A stretch of 64,000 nt of DNA, taken from assembly GCF_022647665.1 (NCBI RefSeq), contig NZ_CP071872.1, positions 682,001-746,000 on the forward strand. The letters are read 5' to 3'. This DNA is from Streptomyces formicae (GTDB lineage Bacteria > Actinomycetota > Actinomycetes > Streptomycetales > Streptomycetaceae). A model generated the notes under the pieces. The model was not told the origin of the DNA. It saw only the letters and a list, made by a program, of their open reading frames with translations, and ran no database searches. A program made the translations under genes and the position numbers. Positions 53,009-62,341 of this stretch are shown here, in pieces (the first letter of the stretch is position 1; each line of letters opens with the position of its first letter).

Positions 53009-55054
53009 TCAGCCGGCCGGGCGCGGAATCCGCTTCTCCCAGGTGCGGTGGAACACCACCTCCTGTCCGTGCCGGCACACCAGCTCGTCGGAGGTGAGGA
53101 AGCCGTCCGCGTCGCAGCTGGTCTCGGAGCGGGACTCGATGCGGATGTCCCAGGCCAGGTCCGGGCGGTGGAGGCGGATCCTCCGTTCGGAGCGGGCGCG
53201 GGCGGAGAGCGGATCGCGCTCCTGGATCGTGTACGTGTCCAGGGCCTCCTCCGTGTATTCGAGGCCGTCGGGATGGACATGGGTGCCGCCGTCTCCGGGG
53301 TCGGCCTCCAGCCGCCATTCGCCCTTGGCGACATCGCGGACCACCAGCCGGCCGGGGCGGGGCTCGTCGAGGGTCACGGGGGTGACGACACCGAGCGGTT
53401 CGGACTGCTCGGGTTCCCCGAAGCCGATCGCCTCGGCGGTGTCGTCCGGGGCACGGACGGGGAGTTCGAGGGACGAGCCCTCCGGGTCGAGCGTGAAGCC
53501 CGCCGTGCCGGCCCTGGGCCAGATCCACGGCCAGTACGCGGAGGAGACCGCGAGCCGGATGCGGTGGCCGGGCGGGAAGGCGTGGCCGATGGCGGTCAGC
53601 TCGAAGGCGACGTCCTCGGTGGCGCCGGGCGGCCAGGCGTCGCAGCGGTCACGGCCGTGCCGGGCGGAGAGGTCGAGGACGCCCCTGGTGACCAGGGTGG
53701 ACGAGCCGTCGGGGGCGACGTCGCACAGTCGGGCGACGGCCTGGCCGTCCGGGACGTCCATACGGAGCCGGAGCCTCACCCGGGGTCGCCCGAGGATCTC
53801 CGTCCGCCCGGTGACGGCGAAGTCGAAGCTCGCGGATCTGGCGTCCTCTTCGCGCTGGTCGGGCGGCAGATCGGCGTCGCCGCCGGCCGGGACGAAGCTG
53901 CCCGCGTCGACCCCCGTGTGCTGCGGGGAGTCGACGACGACCGGCGGGCCCTGGAAGGCGTACACCCTCGGGGCGGTGCGCGGCGACGGCCAGGCGTCGT
54001 CGCCGGTCCAGCGTCCGGGCAGAGCGGCGTACGTCGTCGCGGGCGGGTGCGGTCCGACGATCCAGGAACGGAGCAGCGGCTCGTCCATCACCCCGCCCGC
54101 GCCGGATGCGCTGTCGGGTGCACTGTCGGATGCGGAGTCGGATGCGGTGACGCCCTTGAGGTGGTGGTCCCACCAGCGCAGCGTCTCCTGGAGGAAGCCG
54201 ATCGCCGGGCCCGGCGGCAGGCCCCGGTCGGGGTACTGGTGGCACCACGGGCCGATCAGCCCCCGTACCCGGGCCGGGTCGAGGTGCTCGACCAGCCGCA
54301 GCACCGTGTCGCGGTACGGGTCGTGCCAGCCGCCCACCGCCAGCACCGCCGCCCGGATCGCGCCGTACTCCTCGCGGACGCTGCCGTGCTTCCAGTACGC
54401 ATCGCGCGTCCGGTGCTCCAGCCAGGTGTGGATGGCGGGCTCGACCGCCTGCAGCCGGTTCAGCCACACCTCGCGCCAGGTGTCGCCCGCGTACAGCGGG
54501 TCGGGCGGCCGGGCGGTGCCGGCGAGCAGGGCCGCCGACCGGGCGTGTGCCCATCCGCCCGGGTGGTCGTAGCGGTCGTCGGTGGAGCAGACGGTGACGA
54601 CGGCCTTCAGCGGCTCGGGGGCGAGGGCCGCGACAGCGAGGGCGGTGGTGCCGCCCCGGCCGACCCCGAACATGCCCACGCCGCCGTCGCACCAGGGCTG
54701 TTCGGCGAGCCATCCGACGACGGCGGCCCCGTCGGCGAGCTCGGCCGCCGCGTACGCGTCCCCCGGCACGCCGTCGCTGTTGCCATGGCCGCGCATGTCC
54801 ACTCGTACGGAGGCGTAGCCGTGGCCCGCGTACCAGGGATGGCGCTGCCAGTCCCGCGCGGCGGTCGCGTCCGTCAGCCGGTGGGGGAGGTATTCGAGGA
54901 GTGCCGGTACGGGCTCGTCGGTCAGCGGCCGCCAGATCCGCGCGTACAGCTGGATGCCTCCCCCGCAGCCTTCGGCCTGGGAGGTGCCCCCGGACAGCGG
55001 GATCCGGACGTCCTCGTGGCGCGTCTCGTACGGGTACGCGGTGCGGATTCTCAT
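53009..55054 (-). CDS. CocE/NonD-family hydrolase with nucleophile Ser replaced by Gly
   Basis: A 681-aa protein of the CocE/X-Pro dipeptidyl-peptidase S15 layout. An alpha/beta-hydrolase domain (ALLEYLPHRLTD, VRVDMRGHGNSDG) is followed by a C-terminal jelly-roll (about residues 450-670, FELTAIGHAFPPGHRIRLAV). In active members the elbow reads G-x-S-x-x-G; here it is GGVGMFGVGRGGTTALAV near residue 130, with GGC (Gly) where Ser is expected. The other triad parts remain (GGWHDPYRDT, GPWCHQYPDRG). It is probably inactive as a serine hydrolase or uses another mechanism. ATG 55054. The loop at 350-362 is an Asp/Ser/Ala repeat. Monocistronic. Confidence 0.85.
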   Translation of the reverse strand: MRIRTAYPYETRHEDVRIPLSGGTSQAEGCGGGIQLYARIWRPLTDEPVPALLEYLPHRLTDATAARDWQRHPWYAGHGYASVRVDMRGHGNSDGVPGDAYAAAELADGAAVVGWLAEQPWCDGGVGMFGVGRGGTTALAVAALAPEPLKAVVTVCSTDDRYDHPGGWAHARSAALLAGTARPPDPLYAGDTWREVWLNRLQAVEPAIHTWLEHRTRDAYWKHGSVREEYGAIRAAVLAVGGWHDPYRDTVLRLVEHLDPARVRGLIGPWCHQYPDRGLPPGPAIGFLQETLRWWDHHLKGVTASDSASDSAPDSASGAGGVMDEPLLRSWIVGPHPPATTYAALPGRWTGDDAWPSPRTAPRVYAFQGPPVVVDSPQHTGVDAGSFVPAGGDADLPPDQREEDARSASFDFAVTGRTEILGRPRVRLRLRMDVPDGQAVARLCDVAPDGSSTLVTRGVLDLSARHGRDRCDAWPPGATEDVAFELTAIGHAFPPGHRIRLAVSSAYWPWIWPRAGTAGFTLDPEGSSLELPVRAPDDTAEAIGFGEPEQSEPLGVVTPVTLDEPRPGRLVVRDVAKGEWRLEADPGDGGTHVHPDGLEYTEEALDTYTIQERDPLSARARSERRIRLHRPDLAWDIRIESRSETSCDADGFLTSDELVCRHGQEVVFHRTWEKRIPRPAG

Positions 55055-55283
55055 GGCGGGCCTCGGGGTTGTCTTCGGGCGGGGGCCGCTCGGCGTTGGT
55101 GCGGGGTTCGGTCGCCGTTCCCGACAAAGGTCGCATACCCCATCGTATAAGCCGATCAAGAACATACCGGGGGTGGCGGGAAGGCGCCGCCGGTGATCGA
55201 AAGGGGACCGGATACGCTGACTTGAGTGGGGACAGCGACACATCGACAATCCGTGTGATCGTCAGCAGACAGGAGTACCTCTC

Positions 55284-56294
55284 GTGACCGTCGTCGGGCC
55301 GTTCGGGCTGAGCGTGCGGGACCAGGCTCTTGAGGCCGATGTCCAGACCGGACTGGCGGCTGCCGAGGCGGGACTGCTCGATGCCACCAAGAGCGAGGTG
55401 CCCTTCATCACGGAGGCCGCGCAGCATCTCGTCCGCGCCGGCGGCAAGCGCTTCCGGCCGCTGCTGGTGATGCTGGCCGCGCAGTTCGGTGATCCGTACG
55501 CGCCGGGTGTCGTGCCCTCGGCCGTCGTCGTCGAGCTGACCCACCTCGCGACGCTGTACCACGACGACGTCATGGACGAGGCCGACGTGCGCCGCGGCGT
55601 GGCCAGCGCCAACGCCCGCTGGGGCAACTCGGTGGCCGTCCTCACCGGTGACTTCCTCTTCGCCCGCGCCTCGCACATCCTCGCCGACCTGGGCCCGGAG
55701 GCCGTACGCATCCAGGCCGAGGCGTTCGAGCGGCTGGTCACGGGCCAGATCCTGGAGACCGCGGGCCCGCGCGACGACCGCGACCCGGTGGACCACTACC
55801 TCGACGTCATCGGCGGCAAGACCGGCTCGCTGATCGCCGTCTCCGGGCGCTTCGGCGCGATGATGTCCGGCGCCGACGAGAGCGTCACGGACATCCTCAC
55901 CCAGTACGGCGAGCGGCTCGGCGTCGCCTTCCAGCTCGCCGACGACGTCCTCGACATCGCCTCCGACTCGCACGAGTCCGGCAAGACCCCGGGGACCGAC
56001 CTGCGCGAGGGCATCCCCACGCTGCCGGTCCTGCGGCTGCGCGAGCAGGCCGCCCGGCACGGGCGGGCCGAGGACCTGGAGCTGGTCGAGCTCCTCGAAG
56101 GCGACCTGACGGACGACGCCCGGCACGCCGAGGCACTGGCCGGGCTGCGGGCGCACCCCGCCCTGGAGCAGGCACGGCGCGACACCGTGCGGTACGCGCA
56201 GGAGGCGCGGGCGCTGCTCGGGCCGCTGCCCGGCTGCTCCGCCAAGGCCGCGCTGGAGGAGCTGTGCGACGCGGTGGTGCACCGCGCGGGCTAG
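55284..56294 (+). CDS. Polyprenyl diphosphate synthase (long chain)
   Basis: A 336-aa trans-prenyltransferase that extends allylic diphosphates with IPP. The first Asp-rich motif is HDDVMDEADVRRG near residues 92-104 and the second LADDVLDIASDSHES near 218-232; GGKRFRPLLVMLAA near 54 and GDFLFARAS are also conserved. Residues before the first motif are not bulky aromatics at once (LATLYHDD), consistent with a long product, but chain length cannot be read reliably. Given the menaquinone and complex I genes nearby, it probably makes the menaquinone side chain. GTG 55284 follows AGGAG; TACGCT near 55213 may be its -10. Confidence 0.92.
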   Translation: MTVVGPFGLSVRDQALEADVQTGLAAAEAGLLDATKSEVPFITEAAQHLVRAGGKRFRPLLVMLAAQFGDPYAPGVVPSAVVVELTHLATLYHDDVMDEADVRRGVASANARWGNSVAVLTGDFLFARASHILADLGPEAVRIQAEAFERLVTGQILETAGPRDDRDPVDHYLDVIGGKTGSLIAVSGRFGAMMSGADESVTDILTQYGERLGVAFQLADDVLDIASDSHESGKTPGTDLREGIPTLPVLRLREQAARHGRAEDLELVELLEGDLTDDARHAEALAGLRAHPALEQARRDTVRYAQEARALLGPLPGCSAKAALEELCDAVVHRAG

Positions 56295-56470
56295 GGGGCG
56301 TCCGAGCGGCGCGGCCGGGTCGCGACCCCTACTGGTCGGCGGAGTTTCCTCGCCCCCGGGTCATACCGCAGAAGTACGCGGAGTTGATTCCGGGGGCTGA
56401 CGCTTCTCTCCGGACCTTTTGGTCAGATGGTGTGGACGGAGACGCGGCTATCACGGAGGTAGGGCACACC

Positions 56471-57733
56471 ATGGCACCGAACGAGAACGCACCGGTCACC
56501 GAAGAGCCCGGGGAGGTCGGCCCGGCCCGTCGTAAGGCGGCGCGGTACCTCGTCCCGGCCGCGGTGGCGGGCGTTGCCGCGGCGACCATCGGGCTGGTCC
56601 CGGCGCTTGCCGCGTCAGGCGACCCCGATCTGCCGGAGATCACGGCCCAGGAACTCATCGAGAAGATCGCCGCCTCGGATGTGCAGCAGCTCTCCGGCAC
56701 GGTGAAGATCACCACGGACCTGGGCCTCCCGTCCTTCGCGGGCCTCGCCGACAGCCTCCGGCAGGGCGCCGGTGACGGCGGCTCCGGCGCGTCCGCCTCG
56801 CCCCAGGACAAGCTCATGGAGCTGGCCTCCGGCAGCCACAAGGTGGACGTCGCGGCCGACGGCCCGGACCGGCAGCGCGTGGCGCTCCGGTCGGGGGACG
56901 GGGAGTACAGCGTCACCCACAACGGTGACGACGTCTGGACGTACGACAGCGCTTCGAACGAGGTCGTGCACGGCAAGGACGAGGGCAAGGACGACGGCAA
57001 GGGCGAAGGGGACGCGCACGAGGCCCCGAAGGAGCTGCCGACCACGCCCAAGGCGCTCGCCGACGAGGCGCTGAAGGCCGCCGACGAGACGACGTCGGTG
57101 ACGGTCGACGGGACGGCCCGGATCGCCGGCCGGGACGCCTACCAGCTGGTCATCAAGCCGAAGCAGAGCGGCTCGACGATCGGGTCCATCAAGGTCGCGG
57201 TGGACGCGGAGAACGGTGTGCCGCTGAAGTTCACGCTGCTGCCGAGCGACGGCGGCAAGGCCGCGGTCGACGCCGGCTTCACCAAGGTCGACTTCTCGAA
57301 GCCGGCCGCGTCCACCTTCGACTTCACCCCGCCGAAGGGCGCGAAGGTCACCGAGGCGGACGAGCTCGAAGGCAACGGCCATGAAGGGCTCGATGGCCGC
57401 AAGGGGCTCAAGGAGCCCAAGGACGGCAAGGAGTTCGAGGGCCTGGAGGACTTCAACGGGCTTGAGGTCATCGGCGAGGGCTGGACCTCCATCGCCGAGC
57501 TCACCGTCCCGGGCGGCGAGGGCGTCAAGGCGCCCAAGGCCGGCGAGGGCGATGTGCCGCCGGAGGCCGGGCAGTTCCTGGACGCCCTCGGCGACGAGGT
57601 GAAGGGCGACTTCGGCACCGGCACGGTCTTCAAGACGCGCCTGGTCAACGCCCTGATGACGGACGACGGCAAGGTCTACGTCGGCGCGGTCACCAAGGAC
57701 GCACTGGTCAAGGCGGCGAACGAGGCGAAGTAG
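56471..57733 (+). CDS. Exported LolA-like / DUF2092-type protein
   Basis: A 420-aa protein. A short cytoplasmic N-terminus (MAPNENAPVTEEPGEVG) precedes one TM or signal segment at about residues 25-47 (YLVPAAVAGVAAATIGLVPA). The exported part resembles the LolA/LppX lipid-carrier fold seen in actinobacterial DUF2092 proteins: LSGTVKITTDLGLPSF, QRVALRSGDGEYSVTHNGDD and VWTYDSASNEVVHG. An acidic Lys/Gly/Asp repeat (KDEGKDDGKGEGD) interrupts it, and a later Lys/Gly/Glu-rich stretch lies near residues 300-325. It may carry lipids or be anti-sigma-linked; in other genomes ABC transporter genes often follow, here they do not. ATG 56471. Confidence 0.75.
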   Translation: MAPNENAPVTEEPGEVGPARRKAARYLVPAAVAGVAAATIGLVPALAASGDPDLPEITAQELIEKIAASDVQQLSGTVKITTDLGLPSFAGLADSLRQGAGDGGSGASASPQDKLMELASGSHKVDVAADGPDRQRVALRSGDGEYSVTHNGDDVWTYDSASNEVVHGKDEGKDDGKGEGDAHEAPKELPTTPKALADEALKAADETTSVTVDGTARIAGRDAYQLVIKPKQSGSTIGSIKVAVDAENGVPLKFTLLPSDGGKAAVDAGFTKVDFSKPAASTFDFTPPKGAKVTEADELEGNGHEGLDGRKGLKEPKDGKEFEGLEDFNGLEVIGEGWTSIAELTVPGGEGVKAPKAGEGDVPPEAGQFLDALGDEVKGDFGTGTVFKTRLVNALMTDDGKVYVGAVTKDALVKAANEAK

Positions 57734-57754
57734 TCGGCCCGTTGGGCGAACGGA

Positions 57755-57786
57755 CGCGGGGCGTCCCCTTCGGGGGGCGCCCCGCG
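57755..57786 (+). terminator. Terminator hairpin with UUCG loop
   Basis: CGCGGGGCGTCCCC pairs with GGGGGCGCCCCGCG region (one G-U pair) around a TTCG tetraloop, 22 nt after the stop of the LolA-like gene. Confidence 0.8.
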
Positions 57787-57820
57787 CTGCGTTCTGCGTC
57801 GCGGGCCGTGTCCCGCCGCC

Positions 57821-57907
57821 GGCAGGTCGGCAGGTCAGCACGTCGGCAGGTCAGCACGTCGGCAGGTCAGCACATCGGCAGGTCCGCAGGTCGGTAGGTC
57901 ACACGTC
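57821..57907. repeat. 16-bp tandem repeat between convergent genes
   Basis: Unit GGCAGGTCAGCACGTC: copies at 57829, 57845 and 57861 (one change), then diverging copies at 57877 and 57893 and a half copy at 57821. It lies downstream of both the LolA-like and the aminopeptidase stops. Confidence 0.85.
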
Positions 57908-57929
57908 GACAGGCCCGCGGGCCGACGTG
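57902..57929 (-). terminator. Hairpin downstream of the aminopeptidase gene
   Basis: CACGTCG (57902-57908) pairs with CGACGTG (57923-57929), enclosing the 12-bp palindrome GGCCCGCGGGCC (57912-57923). It begins 2 nt after the aminopeptidase stop on the minus strand. Confidence 0.6.
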
Positions 57930-57930
57930 C

Positions 57931-59406
<1,476 letters not shown>

Positions 59407-59423
59407 TCAGTCGGGTTCGCTGA

Positions 59424-59459
59424 ACGGACACCGACGGACACCGACGGACACCGACGGGC
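59424..59459. repeat. 10-bp tandem repeat ACGGACACCG
   Basis: Three perfect copies (59424-59453) and a partial fourth. It lies at the border between core-type sequence and the accessory block. Nothing else is seen in 59257-59521 apart from the aminopeptidase promoter region. Confidence 0.85.
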
Positions 59460-59521
59460 GCTGAGAGGCATCGCTGAGGGGATATCGCTGGGCAGCCGGA
59501 CCCTATTGGACGCAGAACTCG

Positions 59522-59773
59522 TTGCAGCGCAATGCGGTCCGTACGTTCGTGGGCGGACCCCCGGAGAAGGCCGACGCGTACGCGCTCGCCTTCCGCATGG
59601 CACACGTCCTACGCCGAGCCGGGCTCACCGACCGATACGGTATGCCCGCGCACCGCATCCCCGTGTCCCGCGGAGACGAAGGACGGGGCGTTAGCTCACC
59701 CGACCAGGACCCGCCCGAGGGTCTGCGGCTCGTAACCCCTGTCCGTCGCGCACCCCGACTCCGGGGAGCGTGA
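59522..59773 (+). CDS. Hypothetical protein, possibly truncated at its N-terminus
   Basis: An 83-aa frame from TTG 59522, opening QRNAVRTFVGGPPEKADAYA and then LAFRMAHVLRRAGLTDRYGM. Third positions are moderately G/C-rich, above neighbouring frames, which favours coding. The frame stays open upstream of the TTG without a better start or ribosome site, so the N-terminus may be missing. It ends convergent with the HTH/TPR regulator. No family recognised. Confidence 0.4.
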   Translation: MQRNAVRTFVGGPPEKADAYALAFRMAHVLRRAGLTDRYGMPAHRIPVSRGDEGRGVSSPDQDPPEGLRLVTPVRRAPRLRGA

Positions 59774-59821
59774 CCATGAGCCCCGCCATGCCTCCCGATC
59801 GGGGGTGTGGCGGGCCTTCCG

Positions 59822-61168
59822 TCATGCTGGGACCAGATGGGGCCGGACGACCGCGCGGGCTCGCTCGTAGAGAGCCTGGGCGTGATGATTCCGGGCATGG
59901 GGCCGGATGAGGTTGAACATTTCTGTCATGCGCTTGTCGATACGCCCCGAGTCGATCAGGGGGTAGTCGTCCAGTGCGTGCCCCCACGTCTGGCAGGCAG
60001 CTTCAAGGTGTCCCACGGCTAGTTGTCGCTCGGCGAGGATCGCCCGTTCCTTGACGCGCGTTCGTCGGTAGATGCTGTACCGAAGCCGGTCCGATTCCTG
60101 CATGGCGGCAACCGCCCCGTGCACGTCGCCCATTTCGAAGCGCACTTGGCTGGTGTGGTAGTTGAGCGAAGCGGGGTCGTAAGAACCGAACACCTTTCCG
60201 CGGGACTCCGCCTTGTCCATGGCTACTTCGGCTTCCTGCAAGTACATGAGCGCGGACCGACGGTCCCCGATCTGCGCGGCTGCATGTGCCTGCTGGCCGG
60301 CGAGGAAGGCACGCATTCGTGGACCAGCCTGCGGGGAGGAAGCTGCCGCAGCATCGGCGAGCCGCTTGGCTATCGGCCCTTGGTTCAGGTCTACCGCTTG
60401 CACACTCATGCCCCGAAGCGTGGTGCAGTACGTCAGGTGATCTTCCGACGCTCCCGCAAGCTCTAGAGCTTTCAGGTAGTACCGCTGGGCGAGGCCGTGC
60501 AAACCCTCGTCAACGGCCATGTATCCGGTGAGGTAACAGAGATCGGATACCGCGGACATCATGGCTTTCCGAACGTCCTCGGGACCGTCCGTACGCAGGA
60601 ACGGGGCAACCGTGTTCACGAGGAACGTTGCAGCGAGGGGTCGCGCGGTGCGGCCCCCGAATTGGTCGTCCATGGACGAGAGCTGTTCAGTCATGGCAGA
60701 GACCGTGTGCACGTCGGACATGCCGATGCGGGTCCGTGTGCCCTTCTGGGCAGCTTCCATGCGCCCCACCACGTCCGGCCACTCAGGCACGGTCAGTGCG
60801 ACGGAGAACAGAGCGACGCTCAGCACGCTACGGCGGGGAGGGTCCATGTCCAGCCTTCCAAGATCAATGATCCCGTCAACAGTGCTGGATGGTGTCGCCT
60901 CCGTCCCGCTCTCAGGGGCCGGGAAGCCGACTTCCGCGTATGTGACGGGCCGCCCGAACCTCCGGGCGAACGCTTCCAAGATCAGCGACCGGGCATCCTC
61001 GCGCGGAACGCTTCCGCTCAACCACTGGTGAACGGAAGGTGCACGGTACTGCTTCGGGGTTCCGCGCTCGGTTCCTATCCGGTTGATCGCTTGCGCGCAC
61101 TGCCGCAGCGTCCACCCGGTCTCGCGGAACAGTCGCTCCAACGCTGTGTTCGGCTCGCTGGTGCCCAC
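59822..61168 (-). CDS. HTH/TPR-type transcriptional regulator
   Basis: A 448-aa protein. Residues 8-50 look like an XRE-type helix-turn-helix (LERLFRETGWTLRQCAQAIN, YRAPSVHQWLSGSVP). From about residue 110 to the end there are tetratricopeptide-like helical repeats (AQRYYLKALELAGASEDHLT, ALMYLQEAEVAMDKAESRG). This architecture is common for Streptomyces regulators tied to accessory or mobile genes. Third-position GC is lower than in the core genes. The GTG at 61168 has GGGGAG about 11 nt upstream. It is divergent from the small-gene operon at 61309; the palindrome at 61249 is its likely site. Confidence 0.75.
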   Translation of the reverse strand: MGTSEPNTALERLFRETGWTLRQCAQAINRIGTERGTPKQYRAPSVHQWLSGSVPREDARSLILEAFARRFGRPVTYAEVGFPAPESGTEATPSSTVDGIIDLGRLDMDPPRRSVLSVALFSVALTVPEWPDVVGRMEAAQKGTRTRIGMSDVHTVSAMTEQLSSMDDQFGGRTARPLAATFLVNTVAPFLRTDGPEDVRKAMMSAVSDLCYLTGYMAVDEGLHGLAQRYYLKALELAGASEDHLTYCTTLRGMSVQAVDLNQGPIAKRLADAAAASSPQAGPRMRAFLAGQQAHAAAQIGDRRSALMYLQEAEVAMDKAESRGKVFGSYDPASLNYHTSQVRFEMGDVHGAVAAMQESDRLRYSIYRRTRVKERAILAERQLAVGHLEAACQTWGHALDDYPLIDSGRIDKRMTEMFNLIRPHARNHHAQALYERARAVVRPHLVPA

Positions 61169-61248
61169 GGTCGTTCAACTCCCCATGCACGACTGCGTCA
61201 ATCGCTTAACGCTCTTAATCCTTGTGCGCTTCCCAACAGTACCGCCGG

Positions 61249-61260
61249 GCGTGATCACGC
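61249..61260. promoter_or_regulatory. Perfect 12-bp palindrome GCGTGATCACGC
   Basis: It lies between the divergent regulator (61168) and small-gene operon (61309), in an AT-richer stretch with CTTAAC/CTTAAT repeats. Probable operator for the adjacent regulator; inferred from position. Confidence 0.5.
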
Positions 61261-61308
61261 GGTTGCCTAGAGCGAACAGCCGGGTTCGCAGCGGAAGGGG
61301 ATGGGCGA

Positions 61309-61539
61309 GTGAGTACAGAGTCGGTAACGCCCTCCGTGGGAGTGCTGATGATGGACACAAGCCGTCGCCGCGTGGGGGAGTTTCGCGGGGTCGCCGGCCC
61401 GTACTGGTCACTGCGCCCCCTCGGCGGCGGGGCTGAGTGGGAAGCCGAGCCCGAGCATGTGCGCCCCGCAGATCCCAGAGAGCGTCTGAGTGCAGAGACT
61501 GCCCGAGTGAATGCCCGGAGTCGGGGTGATCTGCTGTGA
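61309..61539 (+). CDS. Small hypothetical protein, 76 aa
   Basis: GTG 61309 with GGAAGGGG upstream. The sequence, STESVTPSVGVLMMDTSRRR then VGEFRGVAGPYWSLRPLGGG, suggests a small beta-rich domain (PYWSLRPLGGGAEWEAEP). It overlaps the next gene by 4 nt and opens the accessory operon. Similar short proteins occur beside HTH regulators in Streptomyces accessory regions. Function unknown. Confidence 0.6.
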   Translation: MSTESVTPSVGVLMMDTSRRRVGEFRGVAGPYWSLRPLGGGAEWEAEPEHVRPADPRERLSAETARVNARSRGDLL

Positions 61540-61856
61540 GAACGACGGCCCGCTTACCCGTCCGGTTAGTCCTCGCCGCGAGAGCTGCGGAGATCCTGTT
61601 ACGGACCCGCTTCCCTCGGATCATGGACGCGCTCGCTCCGCAGTGGTATCGATCGGCCCGTTTGCCCGCCGATTTGGACCGTATCGACTTGGACCCCGAG
61701 TTCCGCGCGCTGTTCTTCAGGGCTCTCGACGCCGAGATTCAGCGATGCACTGCCGAGCGGCTGGACGAGCTGGAAGCGCTCGCGGATGCGGTGGGCGGGG
61801 CGGCTGAGACTCTGCAATCCCTGATCCATCCCCCGAGCGGGGAGCGTGCCGCATGA
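61536..61856 (+). CDS. Hypothetical protein with two TTA codons, 106 aa
   Basis: GTG 61536 overlaps the preceding stop by 4 nt. The protein is helical: RLVLAARAAEILLRTRFPRI, then LDRIDLDPEFRALFFRALDA and an Ala/Glu-rich helix. Two TTA codons (61566-61568 and 61599-61601) occur within the first 25 codons, so bldA tRNA would strongly limit its expression. No family recognised. Overlaps the next gene by 4 nt. Confidence 0.6.
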   Translation: MRTTARLPVRLVLAARAAEILLRTRFPRIMDALAPQWYRSARLPADLDRIDLDPEFRALFFRALDAEIQRCTAERLDELEALADAVGGAAETLQSLIHPPSGERAA

Positions 61857-62248
61857 CGGGGGCCACCTTCCGCGCCGAGGTATACGGCGGAGACGCATGG
61901 ACGACCGTCTTTCTCGGCGGGCTCGACGCGCGGAACCCGCGGCGGGCGCTCCGATGGCTCCGGGTACAAGCGCACCGGTTCGCTGATGCGCTCGACCTCG
62001 ACCCGTTCGCCGAGTGGGTGCCTCCCCAAGCACTTCAACAGGTGACCGACGCCAAGCGGAACGCGCCCTCCGTGCTCCGCTCGTGGGCCGATGACAACGA
62101 GCACCAGGGCGACGCGTTGCACCAGCTCAACGCGGGTCGGACGTTCGAGTTCGTAGCGGACGACGACGTGTGTTGGTACGCGCTGACCGCTCATCCCTTG
62201 ATCACTCCCGTGCCCGCCCCGTTTCCCGCTGCGCTCGCTCATGCGTAG
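61853..62248 (+). CDS. Hypothetical protein, 131 aa
   Basis: ATG 61853 overlaps the preceding stop by 4 nt. The sequence MTGATFRAEVYGGDAWTTVF LGG-type start is followed by RALRWLRVQAHRFADALDLD and NEHQGDALHQLNAGRTFEFV. No domain is recognised. It is the third of three coupled small genes; a 93-nt gap separates it from the SAHH-like gene, with a purine-rich ribosome site just before that gene. Confidence 0.55.
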   Translation: MTGATFRAEVYGGDAWTTVFLGGLDARNPRRALRWLRVQAHRFADALDLDPFAEWVPPQALQQVTDAKRNAPSVLRSWADDNEHQGDALHQLNAGRTFEFVADDDVCWYALTAHPLITPVPAPFPAALAHA

Positions 62249-62341
62249 TCCCCATAAGCCCCCGTCCGGCTGCCCCCTGTCTGGGGACGGTGGCAATCGG
62301 ACGGGCCCAATCGGCCGCCATAAGACAAGAGAGAGTGACCC

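Noticed and set aside
57821..57907. CRISPR array
   Set aside because: The 16-bp units are directly abutting with no spacers and no cas genes are present.
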